Below, one piece after another: positions 1-12,300 of a DNA stretch of 64,000 bases. The DNA lies in NCBI GenBank assembly GCA_002118135.1, contig BDIU01000225.1, positions 1-64,000 on the forward strand. The letters run 5' to 3'. Each line of letters opens with the position of its first letter. Positions within the stretch are counted from its first letter, which is position 1. The position numbers and the translations under genes are program-made. The notes beneath the pieces are model-generated. The model did no database searches, had not been told where the DNA came from, and saw only the letters and a list, made by a program, of their open reading frames with translations. This DNA is from Trebouxia sp. TZW2008. Taxonomy: Eukaryota; Chlorophyta; Trebouxiophyceae; Trebouxiales; Trebouxiaceae.

Positions 1-519
1 GTGCTTCACAACTTTGCCATGCAACAATACAATTTGTGACACAACCAAAACACCTACACAGATCAAATCTATGCACTGCTGAACCGATACAAAAATACCT
101 TGGCATGAATAAATACTCATGTAATTGGGGCTCCCACCGGGCAGGCGCGGCTGTCACACAGCCAATCTCACTAGTTGCATATGACAGTTGGCCTCATCAA
201 GAATGGCACAATTGTCTTTTCAAATTGCATTCTACGCGGCAACTATATGCAGTCGATGTGAGGTTTATTGAGGCTGTATTGACAGAACGGCATGAACGAA
301 TTCGAGTAAGCCAGCTTTTTGTTTCTTGCGCGTCCTGTGCAACCTTCAGCACTTGCCATCCAGCAAAGACAAATTCAGTGTTTTGCATCTACACAGTATG
401 GGCTCTGTGTTGTCACAAGAAACTGCAGCAAGATTTATATGTGACGATGCACCGGTTGCATCCTTCCAAGGTGGTGTTGAAATAACACCATTTTGATTAT
501 CGACTACTTCTGGGCAGGC

Positions 520-1025
520 TTAGAACTCCTGGCTGACACTGCCAGATGCATCCTTCTTGCCTGTCTTCTTTGGCAAGAGCACACTGTGGATGTTTGGCAA
601 CACACCACCAGCAGCGATGGTGACGCCACCCAGCAGCTTGCTCAGCTCCTCATCGTTCCGCACTGCCAGCTGAATGTGACGTGGGACGATGCGGGTCTTT
701 TTGTTGTCACGAGCTGCGTTGCCAGCCAGCTCAAGAACCTCGGCAGCAAGGTACTCCAAGACTGCGGCCTGCACAGAAGATCAGACAGTCATCACTATTC
801 AAAATCGAGTTTGCAGGTTTGCTGACAACAGGCAATCGACAGATCAGGCCTTGAGAAGGAGGTGTGGCGTACCAGGTACACAGGGGCGCCTGCTCCAATA
901 CGTGTGGCGTACTTTCCTTTCTTCAGGTAGCGAGCAATCCTGCCAACAGGGAACTGCAAGCCGGCCTTGCTTGACCTGCTGACTTGCTTCTTGCCGGCTG
1001 TCTTGCCTTTGCCGCGTCCAGACAT
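520..1025 (-). CDS. Histone H2A.X, two exons
   Basis: Nucleosome core histone that pairs with H2B. Exon 1 is 873-1025 (51 codons) and exon 2 is 520-768, joined in phase 0 across a 104 nt GT-AG intron, giving 133 aa. The N-terminus MSGRGKGK, the [20 protein letters not shown] core helix and the NDEELSKLL acidic-patch segment are all present. The last four residues are SQEF, the phosphorylatable motif of H2A.X that marks double-strand breaks in plants. Length fits the family. The intron, and the absence of any visible H3/H4/H2B partner or histone-type 3' hairpin after the stop, suggest a replacement-type, polyadenylated histone gene; that part is inference. Start chosen at the ATG of MSGRG; the longer upstream open frame is 5' UTR. 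It diverges from ABCI10. Confidence 0.96.
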
Positions 1026-1246
1026 GGTGGTTGACGTGTAAGAAGGTAAGAGCGTAGAAAGCAAACGAGAGAAGAGGAGACTTGAATGTTCTGTTGACAG
1101 CTCGTCAAACTCGCTTTTGAAAGGGTCGTTGTGAAGCAAGGGCGCAGGGCTGATTACAAGGGCTGCTCGGTCAAGTTTCAAAAATTTGCGCCCTGCCCAA
1201 CTCAAGCGCCCTGTCGGCAGCGTAGTGTCAGATTCGCTCGCGCAGC
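1026..1246. promoter_or_regulatory. Divergent promoter H2A.X / ABCI10
   Basis: 221 bp between two opposite start codons. It is clearly richer in CpG than the introns around it (for example near 1175-1240). I see no convincing TATA box. Both 5' UTRs must lie here, so the core promoters are very close or shared. Confidence 0.6.
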
Positions 1247-4200
1247 ATGCTGTGTCTTGACGCGACACATTCTACAGTTGTCACGAGTCTTGAATCCAGC
1301 TGCTTCAAGGCTGCTCGAGCTGCTTGCCAGCCTGTGCGTTCGAAACTACGTTGCCCTAGGCAGATCAGGTCACCGAAACGCGTGTGCGCTGCGTCTTCGA
1401 CAGGCAGCAGCACTTTGCAGCACCAATTGAGAGGCCAGAAAGCCGCGATATCACTTGACAATGTTGGGGTCGCCTTTGAGACAGAAAGAAAACGAAAGCA
1501 AGTGAGTAAGCCACTGCTGTACGCGCAGCACCAATCAAGCTGGCGTGCACTGCGGAAGTTCGCCTGCTAAATCAGCAGCATTCGCATGTACCGACAACTC
1601 GGTGGCTTCTGGAATTCGCTGCAGGTCCTGAATGGAGCTTGCTTGCAAGTGCAGCGAGGCACCTTTCACATCTTGCTTGGCCCCAATGGCTGTGGCAAAT
1701 CCACCCTCCTGCGAGTGTTGGGAGGGCTCCTGCAAAGCAACTCTGGCAGCTGCGAGATTGATGGTCCAGTTGGCTTTGTTTTTCAGAACCCTGATCATCA
1801 AGTGGTGATGCCGACCGTCGCTGCTGACGTGGCGTTCGGGCTTGGCAGGTATTGCCATTATGACTTTGAGGGCTTGATCGGTTCTTGGCATGGGATATCA
1901 TGACAAGCAACAGTTGGGGTTGATGATGTCCACCAGTTGACCAGAGAATACAGACCAAAGTCCATTTGGATCCATTTGCTCTCTCCTGAGTAGTTGCTTT
2001 GCAGCAACCATTGTGGCCGTCATGATGTCACAATGAGCAGGCTCCCAAAGAGTCAGCGCAACTCATGATCATGTTGCCCAGTGGTAGACTCGTCAGTGCA
2101 GATACACTGTGTCAACACCTGATGCCGCCGTTCCAAATACACTCTCTCAACAGCTGATGTCGTCATTGCAGATTCACTCTCTCAACCGCTGCTGTTGACC
2201 TAGGAAGATCTGACACAACATTGTCTTGTCTGCCCTTCAGCAATTGCTTACCAGACGTCTTGCATGTGACGCTTAGAACAAGCCAGCCTGGCAAGACAGG
2301 GTTTGTGCCACACACCTAGCACTTTTGTTGAAAAGCGTCATCAGTCAACAGCTGATGCTGTCATTGCAGATATGCTCTCTCTACGGCGGATGCATTGGCT
2401 CAAGCACAGCATGCTCTCAAGCTGGTGGGCATGGAAGACTTTGTGAACCGTCCCACTCACAGCCTTTCAGGTGGGCAGAAGCAGCGTGTCGCCATTGCAG
2501 GTGCCTTGGCCGAGTGCCCAAAGGTGGAGTTGCTTTCAATCACTGATCACAATACTAATGTTCACTCAATTTTGACAATAATCCTTCCATCACATGACTC
2601 ACGCTGGCAGAGTGAGTGTCCATTTCAGGTGCTCTGGCAGAGCGCCCAAAGATGGTGTTGCTTTGGATGAAGAAACAACATTCAAACAAAAGCATTGGAA
2701 CAAATGAGGTTTTTCAAGCGTTTTTGAGATCATGACTCTTGGTATTGCCTCGGTGCCATCCATGCTTATGAGCACAAATGTTTGGCTCGTTGAAGTCAGT
2801 TGTCCTGATGTCAGTGCTGCAGTGCGTACAGTGTCTGTGTGTTGACAGCATCACTTGCGTGTGCATAGGTAGATCTGTGGCGTGGATGTGTTAGTGTTGC
2901 GCCGGTGTGTTAGTGTTGTGCTGATGTGTTAGGGTCGATTTTGATCTTCTCGTGGAACACTCAGTGCACAAAGCCAGATGTTGCGTGCGCATGATCACTG
3001 TAAGCTAGTCAGGGGAGGCAATCAGCTGCTCTGAATATGTGGCAGAAAACTAAAACGCCTTGAGCTGCAGCTTCACACAGCTTTACAGATTTAGTACTGA
3101 ATGCAAGTTCCGCATCCCTTTTATCATCAGGTTGAGCAACAGCCCGTCCTTTTGCATTTCTTTGACTTTGCTTCTTGTACAAAAAGTCCTGTTGCCTGAA
3201 GCCTGTTTTTGTAGTTCTTTGCCTTTGCTTTTTGTACAAAGAAAACATTGCCTGGCTTTGCTTCTTGTACAAAAAATCCTGTTGCCTGAAGCCTGTCTTT
3301 GTACTTCTTTGCCTTTGCTTTTTGTACAAAGAAAACATTGCCTGGCTTTGCTTCTTGTACAAAAAATCCTGTTGCCTGAAGCCTGTCTTTGTACTTCTTT
3401 ACCTTTGCTCTTTGTACAAAGAAAACATTGCCTGGCTTTGCTTCTTGCACGAACAGTCTGTTGACTGAAGCCTGTTTTTGTAGTTTTTTGCCTTTGCTTT
3501 TTGCACAAAGAAAACATTGCCTGAAGCTCACTTTGTGACAACAGGGGCTTTGATTGATGAGTGGAGTGTTGCATCTTTTCTTTGCCTGATCCTCATGTGG
3601 AATGCAAGCAACATTGGTACCTGTAGTGCTGTCTCCCATGCCCTTGCTTCTCAGTTGCAATGTCCTTTGTCTCACTCCCCACAGGGAAGCATCCGAGACA
3701 ACCACATATCTTGTGACAACAGGCGCGGCCACTGAATGAGCTGACCACCGCCCTGTACAACACTGACCAAAAAGGATTATGAGGGCAGTTCTTTGCCAAA
3801 CTGCAACGATTATTGCCTCAGATTCTGTTTGTGACAGCAGGTGTTATTATTGGATGAGCTGACCACCTTCCTGGACAGCACTGACCAAGAAGGGGTTCTA
3901 AGAGCAGTGAGGGATGTAGTTGGGCTGCCAGGTTCAGATCCCGTCACAGCTCTATGGGTAAGCAATCCATGCTTTGCCAACTTTCACTTAGGCCAATGTG
4001 ATCCAAGGACAATGTGATCCAAGGACAAAGTTCATGGGAATCAAAGCAAATGTGACAAAGAGAAGTGACTGTAGCTTTTTTAGGTTCCAGCCGTGTATGT
4101 GTGCACAAGGAGTTGCTCCAGCCACCATCAGCAGGCATACATCTTCTTCTGCAGTGCATGCAAGCTGATCAGCAATTCCTTACCGTGATGCTGAGATCAA

Positions 4201-4678
4201 GCAAGCAAGATACAACTTGGGCAACATTGTCTCTTACGTGATCCGCGTACGATTGCACGAGAAACCATGCGCGAGCTGTGCAATACGATTTGGGCACACA
4301 CACCTAGCACATGTGCTGGAAAGTGTAATCATCATTACAAAGCCAATGCAGTGTCAAAGCAGACATGCATATTGTATTGTCACCACGGTTGTGTATAACA
4401 ATTGCGAGGGCTCACAGCAGACATGCATACTGTATTGTTGTCATGGTTGTGTATACAAATTGTGAGGGCTCACAGCAGACATGCATATTGTATTGTTGCC
4501 ATGATTGTGTGTAAGAGTTGTGACTGCTCACAGCTTATTGCATATTGTACAGGTGACACATCGTCTGGAGGAGCTTCAATGGGCTGACACTGCTAGCTAC
4601 ATGGACAACGGTCAGATCCAATTCACAGGACCGGCCAAGGACGTAGCCAAATACATGCAGTCGCTAGGGGCGCACTAA
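1247..4678 (+). CDS. ABCI10: Plastid ABC ATPase, ABCI10/NAP13 type
   Basis: Soluble ATP-binding subunit resembling bacterial ECF/cobalt-type importers; the land-plant homologue ABCI10 works in chloroplasts. Five exons: 1247-1501, 1625-1848, 2370-2523, 3841-3957, 4553-4678; every junction is GT-AG and in phase, total 291 aa. The first ~55 residues are Ser/Ala/Arg-rich and end near VCAAS, as in a transit peptide. Walker [10 protein letters not shown] (about 104-112), Q-loop VFQNPDHQ (about 136), signature LSGGQKQR (about 192), Walker B VLLLDE (212-217) and the H-loop histidine in VTHRLEE (253) are all intact. The block [13 protein letters not shown] with ADVAFGLG is diagnostic of ABCI10 rather than ABCI11. 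The introns before exons 3, 4 and 5 carry damaged copies of those exons' 5' edges. Confidence 0.95.
2090..2369 (+). repeat. Echo copies of ABCI10 exon 3 acceptor
   Basis: Two or three imperfect copies of the acceptor and first ~20 bases of exon 3 (around 2093, 2133 and 2163) precede the real junction at 2369/2370. They share the core CATTGCAGAT-CACTCTCTC. Only the last joins in phase to the ALST-LVGMED exon. The stretch 2197-2330 is a separate dispersed repeat. Confidence 0.75.
2197..2330 (+). repeat. Dispersed repeat, copy A
   Basis: About 130 bp sharing two blocks with 14540-14690: CCTAGGAAGATCTG near the start and a GCCTGGCAAGACAGG block near the end, followed by a GCCACACACCTAGC-like tail. 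A third, inverted copy is at about 18660-18725. No coding capacity is evident; it may be a MITE- or SINE-like element. Confidence 0.6.
2628..2690 (+). repeat. Echo of ABCI10 exon 3 3' end and exon 4 start
   Basis: Reads like GALAERPK followed by VLL and, after a one-base slip, DEETTF. It therefore resembles the end of exon 3 joined to the start of exon 4, but is frameshifted and lacks a usable donor. It lies about 100 bp after the true exon 3 donor. Confidence 0.7.
3165..3525 (+). repeat. 90 bp tandem repeat, four copies, intronic
   Basis: The string TTTGCTTCTTGTAC recurs with last bases at 3180, 3270, 3360 and (as TTGCAC) 3450, an exact 90 bp period. The unit holds pyrimidine-rich and TTGTACAAA stretches. 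It lies inside ABCI10 intron 3. The overlapping reading frames on both strands are translations of the repeat, not genes. Confidence 0.9.
3530..3805 (+). repeat. Echo copies of ABCI10 exon 4 5' edge
   Basis: Two degraded copies, at about 3532-3580 and 3708-3800, begin with TTGTGACAACAG and continue with sequence like GATGAGCTGACCACC and ACACTGACCAAAAAGG. The true exon starts at 3841 after TTTGTGACAGCAG. The second copy has lost bases and carries stops. Confidence 0.85.
4345..4545 (+). repeat. ~60 bp tandem repeat before ABCI10 exon 5
   Basis: Three to four copies of a unit containing GCAGACATGCATATTGTATTGT followed by a GGTTGTGTATA-like segment. The array ends just before the exon 5 acceptor at 4552/4553, whose own flank (CAGCTTATTGCATATTGTACAG) is a diverged unit. 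Confidence 0.85.
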
Positions 4679-6129
4679 GCCAACGTAGGATAACTTATAT
4701 AGATTACTACAGGACTGCCCACTGACCGTTCATTCTTCCCCAGTTGCCCCCATTTGGAGATTGAAGGACCATGCTAGCCAACGCTAGCTGCTCAAAAAGC
4801 GTCTTCCACTCGTCATATTTTGTCAACTGGGATTTTGTGCATCTAGATGGGTAGCTCATGTAGGATAGCTCTTTAAGAGTAGCAAGTTTGGGGTGGCCCA
4901 TACAGTTGATGGCAGGATGTGTCTATTGCATAGCTTGGGCGTGGTTTCTCATACTGTTGCAAGCGGATCACATGAGAGACAACAGAGAGGATGGCAGCTG
5001 ATGCCCGCACAGCGCTAGCAGCATGTTTGCTGTCAGGCAAAGTCGCCCTGCGGTCCCAAGCTGACAAAGCTAGTGTCAGGTACTACAGTGCTAGGTAGCG
5101 CTGCCTAGACATGCACAGGCATGACAAGACGCTTGACAGGAGAAAGGTTTGGCAGGCGGATTGGGTCAAAACTGCTGATAGCTTTGCTTAGGAGCAAAGA
5201 CAGAGAGGGACCACAAATGGCTATGACAGGAGGCTACCCCATCTCTCTACATAATCTGGCATGTGTCAAGAAAAACGTAGGCTTAGCCAGCTACCACCCC
5301 ACAGCATTATATGGTCAGTTCATATGGTGTGGCATTTGATGTCTGCAGATTTGGCATCGCGTGTATAGTTCACATGGAATGAGACAGATCAGTAATGGAG
5401 CAGCAGCGCCCATTTCACTGCCTGAACTGACATACTTGAGCTGACAATAATCAGCAGCTCCTATAGGTATAGCTATACATGCATTCAACCCCTGGTAAGC
5501 TGTCGTCAGATCTACTCTAACAGTGTTACAGTAATGTGACGAAGGAATTAGTTGAGCTATAGTTATTAGATGCAGAGAAGGTGCAGCTTTACAACATGCC
5601 GCAGCTGCCCGCAGACAATACAGGGAGACTTCTTTCAACCGCACTTTGCAATGCAGATAAAATGCGATACAAAGAATTCCATGACGTGTTGCATTGTTGT
5701 GGTCGTTTACAGTGCCTCAAAACAGCACTTCTTTGCGGCTTCGTTTTGCCACGTGCACGATGAAATGCAGAATAAAAGAAACCGACACAGCACAAAGAGG
5801 AATTGCAAAAATGAGCTGCCAAGCTGCCGCAATGTGGAGCCAGTGTCTATCAGTATGCAGGCAAGCACTTAAACGCAAAGCCAATACGAAAGTGCCTGAC
5901 ACGCTAGCCAAACAAAGCACGTAGTTCAAGTTCCTGAGCACTAGCAAGTAACAGAAGACACATACACGCCAACACCAAATAAGCGGTACCAACCAAATAT
6001 CACGAGAGCTCCACACGTGTGATGCAGCTCAACCCTGCTGACACAATTATGGCACAGACCTCACATCATGTCTTGGCAAGCCACATCATGCAACTCGAAA
6101 CAGACACCATGTTATCTCTCAAAGAGCTA
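4679..6129. other. Intergenic, no gene recognised
   Basis: Between the converging ABCI10 and PARN genes. Short open frames occur on both strands (for example 5570-6000) but none has a recognisable domain, splice logic or repeat support. I see nothing else in it. Confidence 0.5.
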
Positions 6130-6330
6130 CATCATGCGGCAGTTGGGCAGCTTGGACTTCAGCTTCTTTCTGGGTGGCTGTCTGTCAGCGCCAATCGCTT
6201 GAGTGGTCACAGCCCCATGGGTAGCTTGTGCGCTTGCATTACCAACAGTGCTGACAACAGCGTCAAGAGGCCGCTTCGCTTGTCCAGACTTCTTGCTAAA
6301 CTTGCCCTGCTACTGCTGCTGCTGCTATCA
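6130..6330 (-). repeat. Copy of PARN terminal exon beyond the stop
   Basis: Nearly full copy of the last ~190 bp of PARN exon 13, encoding a poly-Gln stretch, GQAKRPLDAVVS, ADRQPPRKKL and the same SKLPNCRMM-stop ending. It lies directly downstream of the real stop at 6348, so it is in the 3' UTR or 3' flank, not an intron. Confidence 0.85.
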
Positions 6331-6347
6331 CATCATACCAGAGCAAG

Positions 6348-9300
6348 CTACATCATGCGGCAGTTGGGCAGCTTTGATCTCAGCTTCTTTCTAGGTGGCT
6401 GTCTGTCAGCACCAATCGCTTGAGTGGTCACAGCGCCACGGGTAGCTTGTGCGCTTGCATCACCGACAGTGCTTACAACAGCATCCAGAGGCCGCTTTGC
6501 TTGTCCAGATTGATTGCTAGACTTGCCCTGCTGCTGCTGCTGCAGTGACTCCAGCATTGCTTGGAGATGACCGTTCTTCTTTGCTGAGGAGTAATCCTCC
6601 CAGGAAATCAACTGCATTGCAAGGCCACGCCATCAGGCCTCTGATAAACGCAAGCTCTGATAATGAGGACTAAGCTGTTGCAGCACAGGAGAACTTATCA
6701 GCTGTGTGGGCTTGCAAGAAACAACGATCACGGTAGTGCTAGGACATGCATTGCATCCAAAGAGTCGCACTGCAGAATTGTGGACAAGATCGAGCCTTGA
6801 TGTTGAGGACTGTAATATCGTAGCAAAGAAGACTTTATCAGCTACGCCTCTTTGCTTGTTTGCAACTCTGATCAAGGTGGACCTAGGACATGCTAGGCGC
6901 ATATAGAACCAGTGAAGCGCTTCCAAGGCATACCTGTCATCTATCTCGCGCTCGCGCGGGCGCAGGTGTCAAATCAAGCGATCAATCAATCGATCAATCA
7001 ATCAATCAGTCAAGCGCCTCAATGCTGGCAGTACCTACCTGCGCTTTGGTTTGCCCGCTCAAGGCTAGCGCTGCTGCAACTCTTGCTTTGTCCACGGGTG
7101 TCTCAGATGGGAGCTCTAATAGCATGGAAGATAAGTTCTGTGCTGTCAGCTGCCATACGACTGTTGCCCGCACCCTGACAGCCTGGAGACACAGAGGCAG
7201 CGTTCAGTAGCAGGGTGAAAGATCTTGTTGATCATGCGCTTGACTGTAACGAATGTACCCTGACAGTCTGCAGACACCAGGGCAGCGTTTGTGGCAGAAT
7301 GCAGCATCCAGTTTGACATTGCAGTTGACTGTGATGAACGCTAACGGGAGCTCCAGTAGCATGGAGGAGATCTGCTGCATTGTCAGCTGTCATACGATTG
7401 CTGCCCATACCCTGACAGCCTGCAGGCACAGAGGCAGCGTGCAGAAGCAGAGTGCAGCATCTGGTTTGACATTACATTTGACTGTGATGGATTCCCAGGA
7501 GCGCAGCAATAGCATGGAGGACAAGTTTGCGTTGTCAGCTGCCATACGATTGTTGCATGTACCCTGATAGCCTGCAGGCACAAAATCAGCATTCCGCAGC
7601 AGAGTGACAACTCTGTTCTGATTGTGCAGGGTGAAAGACCTGTTCTGATCTTAATCAGAATGTAAGGCGAGGGGAGCTCCAAAACCGTGGAGACAGCTCT
7701 GGTCACGCAGATCTGATATGACCACGCAATTGGCTGGCATGAGCGCCATGGGAAGCTCAAACCGGTTACTACAGATTTTGAACAGGCATCTGGAAGCAAG
7801 CAGATTGGTACTGTCAGTTGCTGCTGATAATGTCACTTGTCACATACCAGACAGGCAAAAGCAAGCTAATCACAATACAAAAAGCGCACTGCCCAGGCGT
7901 TTGGATAGCTGCTCCCCTATGGACTTGGGCATGAGCAGCTGGATGCAAGCAATTCGCTACCAGCACATGACACCTGTCAATTGCTGCTGACATATTATAT
8001 GGCATATACTGTCAATTGTCATTTGCCAGACAGGCACAAGCAGATGAGCGACAATGCATGACATGGGGGACTCACCAGGTGCTTGGTGAGCTGGTCTCCT
8101 ACAGACTTGGCACGGGCGTCTGGATGCAAGCACGTTGCTAGCAGCACGTGCGACCTGTCAGGGGTAGGATCCTCGCCCCACAATGCTGCGTATGGAATGT
8201 CAGACCTGCACAGCAGCATGAGCCTCAACATGAAAGCTGGTTGCACTTGAGACCATCCAATGGCAGTGAGTGGCTGGCATGCAAGCAGCTTGCTAGCAGC
8301 ATGTGGGATCTGTCAGGGAGGAAGGTTCCTTGTCCCACAATGCTGCGTTTGGAATGTCAGACCTGCACGGCAATATGAACCTCAATTCCAAACTTATACA
8401 GTACCACATTCAAGCACCACAAGCATTCTGAAAGCCTCGCCTGGCAATGTTCAATCTACTCAAAGAGATGCTCCACAGCCTGCAGGTCAGGTTGCTGCTG
8501 GGCCCTAGAGCCATGACATGTAGCACAAACAAGAATTTCGAGCAGCACAGGCATGTGACATGTAGCACAACCAAGACATTCAAGCAGCACATAGAACATC
8601 ACCTGCCCGTATTCATGCTGCCCGTGAGGTGCTGCCCAGCCTGCAGGTCAGGTTGCTGCTGCGCCCTGGAGCCATGACATGTAGCTTGACTGACACATTT
8701 GAGCAGCACGCACTTTGACCAGAAGTTTACCTGCCAATGTTTCTCATGCCCAACAGGTCCTGGACAGCCTGCAAGTCAGGTTGTTGCTGGACCCTTGAGC
8801 TGCTCTCACTGCCAAGTTGCCATCTAACTGCCTTATACAGTACCACATGCCATCAACGGGGCTGCTGCCTGTCCTGACACTCATCAACATTGCCATGAAA
8901 CAAATCTCGTACAGCACAGATAAGGGTGAGGTAAGGACTGACCTGCCAATGTTGATTCTGCCCACGAGGTGCTGCACAGCCTGCAGATCAGGTTGCTGCT
9001 GCGCCCGTGAGCTGCTCTCACTGCCAGGCTGACTGCTCGCCGCCTCATACAGGCGTACCAGGCAAGCAAATGCAGCGCCGGTCATGTAGGCATCATAGCC
9101 TGCCTCATGTGCATGCGAGCTTGCTTCCGGGCCCTGCATGCATTGAGTTGGCTGAGCACAATTTTGTGACGCAAACACAGTGGCGGTCATGTAGGCGTCA
9201 CAGCCTGCCTCGTGTGCATTGGAATTGGCTTCTGGCCCCTGCCTGTATTGGGGTTGTTTGTGTCCTGTGTTTCAAATTGCAAGCCATTGTACGCCTCAAA

Positions 9301-12300
9301 TGGTGAGTCAAGCGGGTCTCAGGCTGTCCACACTTCAGATTGTGCGCTGTCTGCTGTTCTGCTGCTGAGTCACAAGCGATATTGCATATATTGGGTTGTG
9401 AAAGCCTTTGATGGGCAAGACAGCAGGTAGAGACAGGTCTAGTCATGTACAGCTCGCCTCTGCCCTGCTTGCTGCATGCATTGGGGTCACATGGGCAAGA
9501 CAGCAAGCAAGTATGGCACCAATCCAGGTTGGCATCATGGCCTGCCTTGTGTGCAAGTCCAACGGTTCTGGCTCCTGTTTGCACCATGGGCGAAATCGGT
9601 AAAGCAACTTGGGCAGAATAGGAGAGCAAGCAAGCATACGCATTGCAACCCAAAACACACGTACACCCCAGACCCAACACAAACAATTCCAAGATCCAAA
9701 AACTAACCGGGAAAACTTTCAAGAGGGAGCACGCTTCATGAGCAAACTCTGTACCGACATACAAAGGAGCAAGATCCCCACGGTCAGGAGCATACCTGAT
9801 AAGCCTCGTAGCCTTCAGCATGGACAACTTCAGGAAATGGCCAGTTGCCAGGCTCACTGGTTTGATCAGCCAGAAAATCAGCAACTGGCTGATGCAGGCC
9901 GCCTTCAACTAGCCCATGATAAACGCGCCCCAATCCTGTGTCTGAGAAAACGCCCTGCACAAATGCTTGCCTTGAAGTTTCAAGGGAGGAAGAACAATGA
10001 TTTTCATTGTTGCGCAGAGCAAATACAGCACACAAAGGAAGGCGTGAAAGCCAAATGGAGTGCAAGGTGTCACGTGTCACAGATCCATTTTAAAACCACT
10101 GCTGCACCGACTGCTAGTATAAGGCTGTGTGTTACCGTCCAAGCAATCTCAACGAGAGTCCCATGTAAGATCATTTCAGGAACCAGGTTCTCATTTGATG
10201 AAAATGATACATAGTTGTTGCTGACATCCAAAGCACAAAAAAGAGGATCAGAACACAATACATGCATAAAGTAGTGTGAGCACTTGTGCATTTCGACAGC
10301 AGCCTTTATGCATAGCTAGATAGCGAACAAAACCCTGCCTGCTGGCATGCAAGGTGGTTTGGTATCCATATCCCTGCTTGAAATTGCTACTGCAATGCAA
10401 CAGCAGCCTGTTTGAACAACAAATATCAACAGCTGTTTTGAGCCGTCACCTGAAGTTTGCGGGCAAGGTGCTTGGCGTCCCGCATTTCTGTCAGAAATCT
10501 CTGCTGCACCAGCTGCTTTCAGACTGGCGTTTGTGTAAATCTAAGCTTAGAAAGAGGTTTACCTTGAGCTGGCGTGCCAGGTGTTTAGTGTCCTATACCC
10601 TGGCCAGGAACCACTGCTGCATCAGCTGCTTGTAAGTCAATCAAGGGACAGGCAAGCCCAGAACATTGCTGACATGCAAAAGCAGCCTTTGTGCGCAATC
10701 AATGTTAGAGCAGCAGATCACCTCACGCTGCCAGGCAAGGTGCTTGGTGTCCCATACTCTCGCAGGAAACCGTGCTGCACCAGCTGCTTGTAAGTCACTC
10801 AAGCTCAGAGCATTGCTGGTATGCGAAAGCAGCCTTTACGCGCAGTCAATGTTAGAGCAGCAGATCACCTCAAGCTGGTGGGCAAGGTGCTTAGTGTCCC
10901 ATACTCCTGCTGGACACCACTGCTGTACCAGCTGTTTGTTAGTCAGCCAGCGTTTATCCCAGGTCAACTTTAGAAACAAATCATCTCAAGCTGGCATGCG
11001 AGGTGCTAGACAAGGAGGAATACCTCAAGCTGGCGTGCAAGGTGCTTTGTGTCCCATACTCCTGCGGGGAACCACTGCTGAACCAGCTGCTTGTAAGCAG
11101 GCCAAGTAGGAGGTAAGCTCTGAGCAAAGGAGGATAGGCTGAAGGTGAGGTCATAGGACAAGTTGTGCCCAATTGCTGGTTTGTTGCTGTCCCGCATCAT
11201 CACAAACACTCTTGTAAAGCCTGCAGCGGCAGAGCGTTTTGGTATGGAGTTTCACAACACAGAAGGTTGAAGGTGAGGTCATGGGACAAAATCCGCTCAA
11301 CTGCCGGCTTGTTGCTGTCCCGCATCATCTCAAACACCCTTGTGAACCCTGCAGTATCAAGTCAGACAGACTGAGGTGTTACAGGTAACGAGCAACTGCT
11401 GGCATGTTGCTGGCTTGCATCTTCTTAAACCTTCTTATGACGCCTGCAATGGCATGTTGAAGCAGCAGGAGATTTTCACAACACAGTAGGGAAGGAGAGG
11501 TCATAGGACAAATTGTAACCAACTGCCAGCATGTTGCTATCGCGCATCATCTCAAATACTCTTGTGAAGCCTGCATCATCAAATTTCATGGCCTTGGCTT
11601 GCACAACAGAATGCGCCCAACTGTAGACCTGAAATAGCAGATGCTGTTGTGAAGCCTGTGGCGTCAGATTGCACTGGCCTCAAGTGTCAGAACAGACCAT
11701 ACCCGACAGCTCAGCCTGTTGTGCTTTGTCTCAAACACGTTTGTGAAGCCTGCATCGCTGAATGATATGGCCTTAGATTTCAGATGAGGGTGCGCTCAAC
11801 TGTTGATTGAAAATCTCAGATGCTGTTGTGAAGCCTGTGGCGTCAGACTGCATTGCCCTCAAGTGTCAGGACGCATTGTGCCCAACAGCTCAGCCTGTTG
11901 TGCTTTGTCTCAAACACCCTTGTAAAGCCTGCATCGCTGAATGACATGGCCTTGAATTTCAGAACAGGGTGATCTCAACTATTGACCTCAATCTCAGATG
12001 CTGTTGTGAAGCCTGTGGCGTCAGATTGCACTGGCCTCAAGTGTCAGGACACGTCATGCCCAACAGCTCAGCCTGTTGTGCTTTGTCTCAAACAACCTTG
12101 TGAAGCCTGCATCGCTGAATGGTATGGCCTTAGACTTTACAACAGGGTGACCTCAACTGTTGATTGAAAATCTCAGATGCTGTTGTGGAGCCTGTGGCGT
12201 CAGCTTGCATGGGCCTCAAGCGTCAGAACACGTCACGCCCAGCAGCTCAGCCTGTTGTGCTTCGTCTCAGTTACCGTTGTGCAGCCGGCAGTGACAGTGT

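Noticed and set aside
1..519. Plus-strand 149-codon frame at the left end
   Set aside because: No recognisable domain; the region is downstream of the H2A.X stop and is probably its 3' UTR and flank.
3009..3732. Overlapping long frames on both strands ([21 protein letters not shown])
   Set aside because: They are translations of the 90 bp intronic repeat in several frames.
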